NCBI RefSeq assembly: GCF_026914265.1
Contig: NC_069125.1
Span: forward strand, 63,601,479-63,665,478
DNA length: 64,000 nucleotides
Origin: Mya arenaria
Taxonomy: Eukaryota; Mollusca; Bivalvia; Myida; Myidae
Reading direction: 5' to 3'
The translations under genes and the position numbers were made by a program. Shown one piece after another: positions 53,336-64,000 of this stretch; the first letter of the stretch is position 1; each line of letters opens with the position of its first letter. The notes below the pieces were generated by a model. It saw nothing but the letters and a program-made list of their open reading frames with translations. It did not search any database and was not told where the DNA came from.

Positions 53336-54271
53336 TGCTGGATACAATGAAAAGAAAAACACTATTAGTTTAAACGTATTTATTTTACAAGGATTGTGAA
53401 ACAAATTGCTACAACAATATATCAATCATATCGTTTGCACGATGTTACGCGAGAATGTGGTATTGTGTAATGGGTGAAACCGGAGTACCCGGAGGAAACC
53501 AACTTGAACGGCTTGGATACCTCAAACCTAAAAAAACCCCAATTTAATGCATTAGAAATAATTTCAAATATTTTGAACCCCGAAATTACAAATGAACGAT
53601 ATCAATAACAGTGCAACGTCTTCATAATCTCAATTCGAAACGTTCTTTCTCTTGATGAGAATACTTTTATATGAAAACCAAAAACGTAATCTCTAGTCAT
53701 CGACAACCTTTTATTATTTGTTTAGAAGCATTGGAACTGAAGCATCAATTTCCATAGGCCATAGGTCGGAGGTCTTATCATATGGTGTGTAAATGGTTTT
53801 TAAAATTTAAATTAAGTTTAAAATCTCTTTAAAATTGTTTAACCATATTATCATCCAAACGTTCCATTTATTAAATGTCCAACAACTGTTCAGCATTTGT
53901 CTACAGCAAATTAAATCATCACATCCTGAATGTCCATCGCAAAAAACACACACTTTAACATCATATTTCAAAGAATTGTATACCTACTTCATATATCAGC
54001 AGTCCACTTGGTTGGTCAACTTATCCGACGTGCTGCGTGTCTGGTGAATGTGTTGTAAGCGAATAAGGACGACATGACTAGGTCACATACCATTAATAAT
54101 TCATTTGGAAAGTAGTACTTTGTCGCCTGTTGCACCCGAAGACAAATGATTGCGGTAATGTGTGAGTGAATGTGGTAATGTAATTATCTGCCGTTTGTAA
54201 CTAACAATAACTCAGCCAATATATGGTCTACGTTTCATACAGGTGTTGTATTCCATTGTCATATTACTTAC

Positions 54272-54350
54272 TGAATGTTTTATCTTCGTCCATTATGCGA
54301 GCAATATCGTTAGAAATAAGTCAAATACCGTAGGAGACTATCAGGAATCT
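54272..54350 (-). other. Candidate 5' UTR exon of the tetraspanin gene
   Basis: On the minus strand an ATG (54293-54291) opens MDEDKTFS and reaches a good donor (TTCA, then GTAAGT at 54271). Joined to the acceptor just before the main start (TTGTATCCAG, then C and ATG), the short frame would end in a TGA that overlaps the main ATG. It could therefore be a leader exon with a small upstream ORF. The exon limits are guesses. Confidence 0.35.
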
Positions 54351-54357
54351 GCAGAAG

Positions 54358-54408
54358 TGTAATGGCGGACGGGTCACGTGATAAACAAAATGGCGGCCGT
54401 CATTTTTT
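54358..54408 (-). promoter_or_regulatory. Candidate promoter: E-box plus YY1-like motif
   Basis: GTCACGTGAT contains a CACGTG E-box at 54375-54380, next to AAAATGGCGGCC (54388-54399), which matches the YY1 consensus. A second ATGGCGG lies just before. This GC-rich patch in AT-rich DNA precedes the candidate leader exon by about 30-80 bases, consistent with a TATA-less promoter. Confidence 0.4.
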
Positions 54409-54409
54409 G

Positions 54410-55690
54410 GAAATAGAATTGTTTATACACCGTATGAAATATACATTAATATCATACAAAATCGTGTATAGTAGTCCTATTCATATGAAGCACAAATAAA
54501 GAATTAAGACATATTCATGGGTAAAAGAAGCAAACGATGCGGTAACATATATTACAAATTAAAACAATAATATCATATACTTTTGATTTCTTGTTTTATA
54601 CAAAATCATGCAAACATCTGCGAATTTAAACCTACCATAGTCACTGTATACCTTATTATAAAAAAAACACAGTTACATAATCCTTAGAAAAGAAAACGAA
54701 AACGATGGCATACTGGGTTGTCGAAGATATCAATATAATTATGTAAAAAAATGTATTGATAATATTAACTTGAAACAGATTGGCCGGGCAAACGCGATGA
54801 CGTAGGTCATTTACGAAACTGATTATACGTGGTTGCTATGTTGTAACATATTTAGTCACCAAACGGTGATAAATATGGTCAATAAATACAAAAATATCTA
54901 TGTATAGTGTAATACACTGGTGCACGCAAAAGAACCAGGGTAGCTCTAACCAGCGTTACATTCTGTCTGTGCACTGTGCTCCAAACAACCTTTTATAACA
55001 AACAATCTTCTCGGAGCACTATATAAATAAATTCAAATCACCAAAGGCCATGCCATACATCTTTTGAAAACTTGACCAACAGTTGAATGATGATAAAATA
55101 CTACACAATGGTTCACAGATGAGGACTTAAAATGTCTTAAAAGTATTTAAAAAATGTCTAGCTTTCGAAACGTCACTCAAAAACAAATAAAATAACTCAT
55201 GGCATGTGTACAGGAATTAAAACTATGTAAGTTTTGTTCTTGACACAAAATGACCATCTCTGAAGGTATGCACACACCATACCGTCGAGTAAGAAGGGGA
55301 AATGAATAATGTATCCTGATTCATAAAATGAACGAGTAACGGATCTTTGATGGATTTATAGGTACTTGATCGAACTTCAGATAGGGTGGTTGTAAATCAA
55401 CGGAGCCTAGATATGGAATATCTCGATTGATATTATTCAAGTATACATAAGTATTTGCTATTACTATCTTTCTGGTGAAAAACGCCAGTTCTCATAATGT
55501 TTTTTTCTCTTCTTTTTTCTTTTCTTTTTTGTTTTCAATATAAGGCATGTGTTGGTTCGGTGTTCAGTTTCTAATCGTTAACCCCCTTAATTGAAGTCTT
55601 CTTAAAAGATCCAGCCTAGCAGTTGCATATTTGTGTGCTTGGCAGTTCCCGACAAGCAAGAAGTTTATTCCTCATGCAAAGGTTAATAGT
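54410..55690. other. Intergenic, nothing recognised
   Basis: AT-rich spacer with a TTTTCTTTTC pyrimidine tract at about 55500-55530. No gene is supported. Confidence 0.5.
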
Positions 55691-55694
55691 AAGC

Positions 55695-58620
55695 GTATTC
55701 GTTATTTCCAGGTTAACAGAGTAATCGTCAGTTCCAGGTTATTATTAAGTGCATTCATCAATTCCAGGTTAACACTTAGTGTTTTCATTATTTCCAGGTT
55801 AACGTTTAGTGTATTCATCAGTTCCAGGTTAACAGTTAGTATATTCATCAGTTCCAGGTTAACAGTTAGTGTATTCATAAGTTCCAGGCTAACATTAAGT
55901 GCATTCATCAATTCCAGGTTAACACTTAGTGTATTCATTAGTTTCAGGTTAACGTTTAACACTTAGTGTATTCATCAGTTCCAGTTAATTATTCATCAGT
56001 TCCAGGTTAACACTTACTGTATTCAATAGTTCCAGGTTAACATTTAGTGTATTCATCAGTTCCAGGTTAACAGTTGGTGTATTCATTAGTTTCAGGTTAA
56101 CAGTTAGTGTATTCATCAGTTCCAGATTAACATTTAGTGTATTCATAAGTTCCAGGTTAAAATTTAGTGTATTCATTGGTTCCAGGTTAACATTAAGTGC
56201 ATTCATCAATTCCAGGTTAACACTTATCGTATTCATTAGTTTCAGGTTAAAATTTAGTGTATTCATCAGTTACGGGTTAACAGTTAGTGTATTCATTAGT
56301 TTCAGGTTAACAATTAGTGTATTCATTAGTTCCAGGTTAACATTTAGTGTATTCATCAGTTCCAGGTTAAAATTTAGTGTATTCATTAGTTACAGGTTAA
56401 CATTAAGTGCATTCATTAATTTCAGGTTAACACTTATCGTAGTCATTAGTTCCAGGTTAACAATTAGTGTATTCATCAGTTTCAGGTTAACAGTAAGTGT
56501 ATTCATTAGTTACAGGCTAACAGTTAGTGAATTCATTGGTAACAGGTAAACAGTTAGTGTATTCATCAGTTCCAGGTTAACAGTTAGTGTATTCATCAGT
56601 TCCATGTTAACAGTTAGTGTTTTCATTAGTTACAGGTTAACAGTTAGTGTATTCATAAGTTACAGGTTAACAGTTAGTGTATTCATTAGTTACAGGTTAA
56701 CAGTTAATGTATTCATTAGTTACAGGTTAACAGTTAGTGTATTCATTAGTTACAGATTAACGGTTAGTGTATTCATAAGTTCCAGTTTAACAGTTAGTGT
56801 ATTAATCAGTTCCTGGTTAACAGTTAGTGTATTCATTAGTTACAGGTTAACAGTTAGTGTATTCATTAGTTACAGGTTAACAGTTAGTGTATTCATTAGA
56901 TCCAGCTTAACATTTAGTGTATTCATCAGTTCCAGGTTAAAATTTAGTGTATTCATTAGTTACAGGTTAACATTTAGTGTATTCATCAGTTCCATGTTAA
57001 CATTTAGTGTATTAATTAGTGATAGGTTAACAGTTAGTGTATTCATTGGTTACAGGTTAACAGTTAGTTCATTCATCAGTTACAGGTTAACATTTAGTAT
57101 ATTCATCAGTTCCATGTTAACATTTAGTGTATTCATCAGTTCAAGGTTAACAGTTAGTGTATTCATTAGCTCAAGGTTAACAGTTAGTGTATTCATCAGT
57201 TCCATGTTAACAGTTAGTGTTTTCATTAGTTACAGGTTAACAGTTAGTGTATTCATAAGTTACAGGTTAACAGTTAGTGTATTCATTAGTTACAGGTTAA
57301 CAGTTAGTGTATTCATTAGTTACAGGTTAACAGTTAGTGTATTCATTAGTTACAGATTAACGGTTAGTGTATTCATAAGTTCCAGTTTAACAGTTAGTGT
57401 ATTAATCAGTTCCTGGTTAACAGTTAGTGTATTCATTAGTTACAGGTTAACAGTAAGTGTATTCATTAGATCCAGCTTAACATTTAGTGTATTCATCAGT
57501 TCCAGGTTAAAATTTAGTGTATTCATTAGTTACAGGTTAACATTTAGTGTATTCATCAGTTTAATGTTAACATTTAGTGTATTAATTAGTGATAGGTTAA
57601 CAGTTAGTGTATTCATTGGTTACAGGTTAACATTTAGTGTATTCATCAGTTTAATGTTAACATTTAGTGTATTAATTAGTGATAGGTTAACAGTTAGTGT
57701 ATTCATTGGTTACAGGTTAACAGTTAGTGCATTCATCAGTTACAGGTTAACATTTAGTATATTCATCAGTTCCATGTTAACATTTAGTGTATTCATCAGT
57801 TCAAGGTTAACAGTTAGTGTATTCATTAGCTCAAGGTTAACATTTAGTGTATTCATCAGTGCCAGGTTAACATTTAGTGTATTCATCATTGCCAGGTTCA
57901 CATTCAGTGTATTCATCAGTTCCAGGTTAATATTTAGTGTATTCATCAGTTCCAGGTTAACATATAGTGTATTCATCAATTCCATGTTAGAATTTAGTGC
58001 ATTTGTGCGTTCCATGTATACATTAAGTGCATTTGTGCGTTTCATGTTAACAATAAGTGTATTAATCAGTTCCAGATAACATGTAGTACATAAGAGCGTT
58101 CAATGTTAAATTTGGTGTATTCATTAGTGCCAGATTAACATTTAATGTATCCGTGCTTTTCATGTTATCATTTAGTGTTTCCATCAGTTCCGTGTTAACA
58201 TTTAGTGTATTCATCAGTTCCAGGTTAACATTTTGTGTATTCATCAGTTCCATGTTAACATTTAGTGTATTTATCAGTTCCAGGTTAACAGTTAGTGTAT
58301 TCATCAGTTCCATGTTAACATTTGGTGTATTCATCAGTTCCAGGTTACCAGTTAGTGCATTTGTGCGTTCCATGTTAACAATAAGTGTATTAATCAGATC
58401 CAGGTTAACATTTAGTGTATTCATCACTCCCAGGTTAACATTTAGTGTATTCATCAGTTCCATGTTAACATTTAGTGTATTCATCAGTTCCAGGTTAACA
58501 TTTTGTGCATTCATCACTCCCACATTAACATTTGTATATTCGCGAGTTCCATGTTAGCTGTTCTTGTATTTTGTCATTTTCATGTTAACAGTTAGTGTAT
58601 TTAACAGTTAAAGGTTAATC
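55695..58620. repeat. Minisatellite, 30-bp unit, with 600-bp higher-order repeat
   Basis: About 95 copies of a 30-base unit (GGTTAACAGTTAGTGTATTCATCAGTTCCA with variants at fixed positions) are present. Twenty units at about 56581-57180 recur almost unchanged at 57181-57840, first in register at exactly 600 bases. Within the second copy a 90-base block at 57541-57630 is repeated directly. Diverged units continue to 59010. The period is ten codons, so frames of up to 491 codons stay open; they are artefacts. Confidence 0.97.
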
Positions 58621-58902
58621 TCAGGTGTGTGTTCATGTGTATTCGTCAGTTCCAGGAGGACATTTTGTCAATTCGTCGATTGGGGATGATATTTAGAGAA
58701 TTCATCACGATCCATATTTATAAGACTTTTAAAGTCATCACTGAAGCCGATTCCCTAAAATTTCAAAGTCGTATTTTAAGGAAAGTATGGGTGTTTTTAA
58801 CATAAAACTATGTTATTCAATACAATCAATGAAAATAAGATATTTCAGATGTTGTAAAATTATAATATCATATAAGATCATAGGACCACTTGACATTTAG
58901 TA

Positions 58903-59010
58903 TATTCGTCTGTCTCTGGTTAAGATTTCGTGTATTCGTCAGTTCTAGATCGACATTATGGCCATTCGTCTGTCTCTGGTTAAGATTTCGTGTATTCGTC
59001 AGTGCCAATG
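58903..59010. repeat. Two 60-bp direct repeats, outlier of the minisatellite
   Basis: The block starting TTCGTCTGTCTCTGGTTAAG occurs at 58905 and 58965. The 60-base spacing is twice the 30-base period of the neighbouring array and the wording is related, so this is probably an eroded edge of it. Confidence 0.7.
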
Positions 59011-59269
59011 AAGGATAAGATTAAGGAAAAATAAAATTGCTAAATTGCAATCTAACATGATAAAACTTAGCATCTAAATAATGTTTACCTGCAATTAGGG
59101 TTAAAAATATGAAGGGTCTTTGGATTTGCACTTTGACACGAATCTTCCAAAATCCATTCCCTAATCATTTGCTGCAATTTTAGATTGATCGAAAACAAAT
59201 TACAAACACTACGGCCTTTAACAGTTTTGGTACTCTTTGAACCCGTCATTGTTTTTAAATGGTTCACAA

Positions 59270-59293
59270 CCCCCCCCCCCCCCCCCCCCCCCC
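59270..59293. repeat. Poly-C tract (24 bases)
   Basis: An uninterrupted run of about 24 C. The exact length may be a sequencing or assembly estimate. Confidence 0.9.
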
Positions 59294-60054
59294 GTATATT
59301 TCCATCTTTAACCGGGGTTCTAATAGACCGACGGAACAGAACCGTGGTTCTGCTGACTTTTCATGTGGCCCATATCTAGATTCAGGTTTCAATTTTATTT
59401 ATTCTATATATCCTACTATACGTCAGAGTCGAACTTTGGGATATACAGAAACTATTTTCTTCAGATCACCAAAGCTGGACTCTAATTTGGTGATTGTTGG
59501 TGCATTCGTCAGAACCGATCTACGTATTATTAAAACAGAAAATTTGAAGAATCCTCGATTATCATTGGCACACACAACAATGCAAACACCAATTGGTTAT
59601 GCTATAATCTAATACAATATTTTCCCTGATGATCGTATGAAAGCCACCCTTAAAAGCTTCAAATGTAAATATTTTAAGAAATAATTAAAATACTGAGTAT
59701 ATTCGATTTAACTTAATCCATCGACGCGATGCATTAAATGGCAATGCATATCACATGTAAATATAAACTACTTATAAGTGTACATAAGCGCGTTAAGATT
59801 AGTTTCTAGTGGGTAAAATACATGAATAAATCCTCGTAACCTGACTACTGCGATATTGGTATTATCGAACACACAGCCGATCAAATCAGCGTCGGATTTC
59901 ATGTAAACTGGAGGTAAATTTTCTTTAGTTTTCATTAAATACTTTTCGTTTCAGACAATTTATTTATTTATTCTCTTAAAACTGTTAAACAAATGCATTG
60001 GGTCTTAAAGCGTTAGGTGTTGTAGAATCTTTTTTTTATTTATACCGGAAACCT

Positions 60055-60145
60055 TGTAACCGGTGCGCGAGGTTAAATACTCTTAGCAACGAGGCGCCAT
60101 TTTCTTAGCGACGGTACTTTAAAGATTGGATTTTTCCTCGGTAAG
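60055..60145 (+). promoter_or_regulatory. Possible TATA-less promoter and leader exon
   Basis: A GC-richer patch contains CTTAGCAACG (an X-box-like half-site), AGGCGCCATTTT (YY1-like on the minus strand) and, at 60138-60144, CGGTAAGTT, a good splice donor. It could start a plus-strand gene whose coding exons lie further on. No coding sequence was found to confirm this. Confidence 0.2.
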
Positions 60146-60777
60146 TTGACTTCGCGTTTAAGAAATGAATTAAATCGAAACAAAAGAAACTGATAAAACT
60201 CAAGATATTTATAATTATTATGATGATTTCAGCATTATAATTTTTAATTTGACGATTATACCAAATTTAAAAGGTATCGAGACCATGATATAACTTTGGG
60301 ATTTAAATCGTTTAAGGTGATTTTGGTTGTTCCGTAAAGTTTTATTCATGAAATAATAAGGTTTATTCCAAATGAATGAACCTTTTATAATCATTACACT
60401 CATGTTATTAGAATTGGTAAGGTAAATTGAAAATATTATCATAAAATTTGATTAACTCGAAATTTGAACCAATTTATGTTTAAGTGTTATCCTTGTATTG
60501 AGATTTTGTAAATTACCCAAGAGTATCATGTTTACATAATCTAATTGATTTCATTATTGTTGTATATGTGTCGTCTTAACGAATTATATATCTATATCTA
60601 TTAAACCATTCAAAATTATACAAGAAAAATTTCCGTATTTGTATTGTAACGTTAGCTTAATGCCATTATAGTAACACACTATTGAAAAATAAATCATAAT
60701 GTTATAATACACACACAGCTAGCAATACAAAAAAATAACATTTTTCTGACACAAAATCAAATGTATTAAAAAAAAAA

Positions 60778-60830
60778 ATGGCGTTTACCGAAGCTCTTAG
60801 TGGAGGAGAAGTATCAAGTATCATATACTG
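60778..60830 (+). other. Possible short first coding exon
   Basis: ATG opens MAFTEALSGGEVSSIIY and runs into a GTAAAG donor at 60831. No downstream exon could be recognised before the window ends. The call rests only on the codon-like start and the donor. Confidence 0.15.
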
Positions 60831-63800
60831 GTAAAGACAACTACATTGTGTTAAAAATCGACAAGTGATTTAAATATCGTGTTCAAACAGTCTTTGGGCG
60901 ATATGAATTTCATTATAAGATTAAAAATATATGAAGATATCGTATAATATCCCTTTAACCCAGTTACCAGCACTATTTTTTTTGTGTTGCATCAATGTAG
61001 GGGTCAGTTCATGTTTCTTTAACTCTCAAAGTATTAAGCGTGTTTTAAGTGCATTGGGACCGATCATGTGTCCATTGTAAACCAAACTTTCAGAACCAGC
61101 TTTATAAATTTAAATGAAATATATTTCTAATCTTAAACGGGTTTTTATTCGACTATGTCTGTCTACACTATAAAGCGCTTACTGTAATTGAAATGTTCAA
61201 ATTATTGGCTTCATTGTCGTCGCACAAATTAAACGCTTTATCTACATAACTGGTTTTGAGTTTAAAAGATTTTAACAAATATGTGTACTATGATTTAGTG
61301 TATCTTTATTTGTGCTTAAAACATTGACCTAGCGCCCTTAAACTTATCAAGCATTCAATAACGGACAATGAAAACTATAATGATTTATTCGAATGTCTCG
61401 GCTGAATATTTACTTAAGTTATTTGCAGTAAATATTCATACTTTCATTGCTAAATATACAAATTGAGGAGAAATATGAGGTCTTGATTATGGATATTAAA
61501 TGGTTTTGACAACTTCTGTGCCGCCTGACCTGTGGGTGAGAGGTTGCGCGGTCTGGGTATTCATAGACGGGGCGATAAACACCACCCTGTCGGGCTGGGT
61601 CTAGGTCGAACTTGCCAATGTGTGAATGAATCAATGGCAATGACTGGGCAACGGTTAAACGCTATATTCTTAAATGCATTTGATTAAAAAATAGCATATC
61701 TTAATACTTATTACCTGTAATACATTAAGTATTATAGCAATTCACTGAACCCATTTTTTTTGTTGTGTGTGAGTGCGTTTGTTTCGATGATAAGCGGGAA
61801 ACGATCATCAGTTATCTTTAAATAGATGATATGCGTTGTGTCTCTCAGCTATATGAAACAGCGTAGATAAATGACAAAGACATAGCTCTTCAAACAGTTC
61901 ATGATATTCAAATTGAAACAAATAAGCAGAGGCTTGTTTTCAAGTTTTTTCCTATTCACCATAAACCATTCAGATACTGTTTGCAGGCTCGTACGAATGT
62001 AATTTATTAACTTTTGTAAATGAAAAGCCCGGGCCAAGCTTATCGACTCGTGCCTTTGCAACACCTTACAGGGCTTTCTCCTCCAGTGTTCAATGTTATC
62101 TCTACGAAATCAAACAAACACGGGCATTTTATATATTACCTTCACCTATTGTGCGGACGCTGCTATGTAAATAGAAATATTAATTTCAATTATGCCCCTG
62201 TCGTATGTATTTGTCGAGGAGTGTAGGTATGGGGAAAAAGGGGAACAAAGGGTGGGCAAATATAGTATTTACTTCGTTTACGACCGCTTCAATCGTAAAG
62301 AAAGTCTGATTATTATGTGTTTTAGTAACGTTGTACAAACACATCACATGCGCATTTTCCGCGCGAATCTTTGTTCAAGTAAAAGGTATTCGAAGCCTTT
62401 CTGTATATAGAAGGCAAAACTACCCTAAGTCACATTTATTAATAATGATGGTTGTGTGCAACATGTTTTTTAAACCGCTGGCCTTTGTTAAAACCATTTG
62501 TGTTTGTTATCTCTATCAGTTCGTTCCAATAGACTGAAAGGGTTGGTTTTAAAACTTGCTTCAATGTTTGACGATTTGAGACAAGAGTTTGGCATAGTGA
62601 CATGCTGGCATAGTAGAAGCCATAACATCCGTGACCCGAGCGTAGAATGTGTATCGATCAGAGCATACAAATATATGTCACCTATCTTCCCTGGTCGTTA
62701 AAAGGTGGCAAGGCACATTGAGAGGTGATTTAGCGGACACAGGTAACAAATCCAGTGAGATTAATGGAATCAAGGATGAATTATCGTCAAGTTTGTCCAG
62801 TTGGTGATCATGATAAAGTTAAGTTTAAATGGTCAAGGTTTTAACTTTGGACTTTCCTAGTTAATGGTATGTGCCTTAATATAAAATTATATATATTTGA
62901 TAGAAGCTCCAGTAAACCATCGCATGAGCTGTACAGACAGCCTAATGAAAAAACGAGACTGATTTCAATCATGAACATGTAAATTTAATTACGTGAGGTT
63001 GACGACCGCAAAATCATGTCATTGCTTGGGTCGCTTTCCTTAATATCAAGTCACGATAAGCCTTCAGTGCATATTAAATGGTTGTTATTTACGATTTATA
63101 GCAGGTTACGTGATTTGCTAAACCCATCAGGAGTCTTATATCAGAATGGTTATTTGGTCATAACCTTGGTTGTGTTGGTTACCGGGTACATAACAAACAC
63201 AGATCATGGGACAGAGTGCAATAAACTATTACAGGGGACCCGTTAGCAGACCACTCAAACAAATGGTTGTCATGGTTTCGTACCTAAGACATGCACCTTG
63301 TATTGGTTGTTATAGCAATTTCAGCACAAGTTAAAAAAGGTTATATCGTCGGATACCCCAGTGGTCGGTGTTGGGCAGATTCCGTACACTTTTTTTGTAG
63401 TATTAAGGAAATGTGCAATTTGAGTGTAGATATGGTTAGTGTCGGTAATATAACATGACCCTGGTAGTGTTTAAGGTGTTAGTAAGTTGGTTTAAATCAT
63501 CTATATTTCAAGAAAACGCTTCCTATTTCTAGATATAATAAGTTTTGCATAACTAAGGGATTTACTATGGCAATAATACGTGAAAGGCATACAAGTGGCA
63601 TATAAATGCAAAAAAACAAGGGATTTGAAGGTACACTGTTCTTTGAAAATGTAAATGATCGTTCTGACACGTTACTATTCAACTACACTCCGTCTTTATT
63701 GAGGCAGTTCCGTTTCTTTGATTGTCGCTATAACCAACAGGCAAAAACTGAACATAAATATTTAACTGCCAAACACATACACCAACACAGACTTTCAGAC

Positions 63801-64000
63801 AGATATCGTCAATACCCGTGAGCGGTCCTCGTAAATAATTCCTTACCGATCATTTGATAAATATCTACTAGTAATTGGCCGTCATTGGCACTTTCACCAA
63901 CATTACGAGGTTTGGAATCCATTTGCGATTTTTCTATTCTGATAACTTAAATGCCTTACATTTTGTCTGACCTGTAATCTTCGTGATTAAAAAATTGTTC

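Larger units (their letters stand above)
59300..64000. other. Right-hand intergenic or intronic stretch, no supported gene
   Basis: Apart from the two weak candidates at 60.1 and 60.8 kb, no exon, RNA gene or structured repeat is supported. A GC-richer patch at 61515-61640 (GGTCTGGGTATTCATAGACG) stands out in composition and may be part of a dispersed repeat. Confidence 0.45.

Noticed and set aside
55631-58557. Long open frames with SRLTVSVFI- or LELMNTLNV-type repeats
   Set aside because: Both strands are open because the minisatellite period is ten codons. The residues simply mirror the 30-base unit.
61500-61640. Minus-strand frame around KFDLDPARQGGVYRPVYEYP
   Set aside because: The local GC-rich patch gives an exon-like look, but there is no recognised family and no splice-site pair. 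It is more likely part of a dispersed repeat.

Overview
The window looks like nuclear DNA from an invertebrate animal, most likely a mollusc and perhaps a bivalve. It is AT-rich, its genes are split by short GT-AG introns, minisatellites and simple repeats are very dense, and the two recognisable gene families (mitochondria-eating protein and tetraspanin) are metazoan. The species call is inference. Nothing bacterial or viral was seen.

The main content is a plus-strand tandem array of genes resembling mitochondria-eating protein (MIEAP, SPATA18). Copy 1 (3.8-6.6 kb, 542 aa) and copy 2 (14.0-16.9 kb, 654 aa) can be assembled from phase-consistent exons into full reading frames. Copy 3 (23.4-26.8 kb) has lost a splice acceptor and carries a frameshifting deletion near its end. 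Copy 4 (37.9-41.8 kb) has a nonsense codon inside the most conserved C-terminal motif. Two further pieces of the terminal exon lie at 27.15 and 45.07 kb. Exon sizes of 199, 81 and 87 nt are kept across copies, while the coiled-coil exon varies in length.

Downstream and convergent, on the minus strand (53.3 to 46.3 kb), is a tetraspanin gene. I could assemble nine coding exons in phase: one large exon for about 543 aa of low-complexity, charged and proline-rich sequence, followed by eight exons for a complete four-pass tetraspanin. Decayed copies of three of its 3' exons occur at 17.8, 19.15 and 42.45 kb, behind MIEAP copies 2 and 4. The duplicated unit was therefore a convergent MIEAP-tetraspanin 3' end, not just the MIEAP gene.

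The space between genes is filled by repeats. There are minisatellites at 1.3-2.4, 30.4-31.5, 43.6-44.4, 49.9-51.2 and 55.7-58.6 kb. A 5.2-kb trinucleotide array at 31.87-37.07 kb ends in about 1.3 kb of uninterrupted AGT. There is a 1200-bp element with 174-bp terminal inverted repeats (10.5-11.7 kb), a 1664-bp Harbinger-like element (28.1-29.8 kb), a truncated integrase-type ORF (12.4-13.1 kb), a roughly 530-bp dispersed repeat present at both ends of the window in opposite orientation, and a three-unit repeat rich in AGGTCA-type half-sites (8.2-8.6 kb). From 54.4 to 55.7 kb and from 59.3 kb to the end I see no convincing gene.
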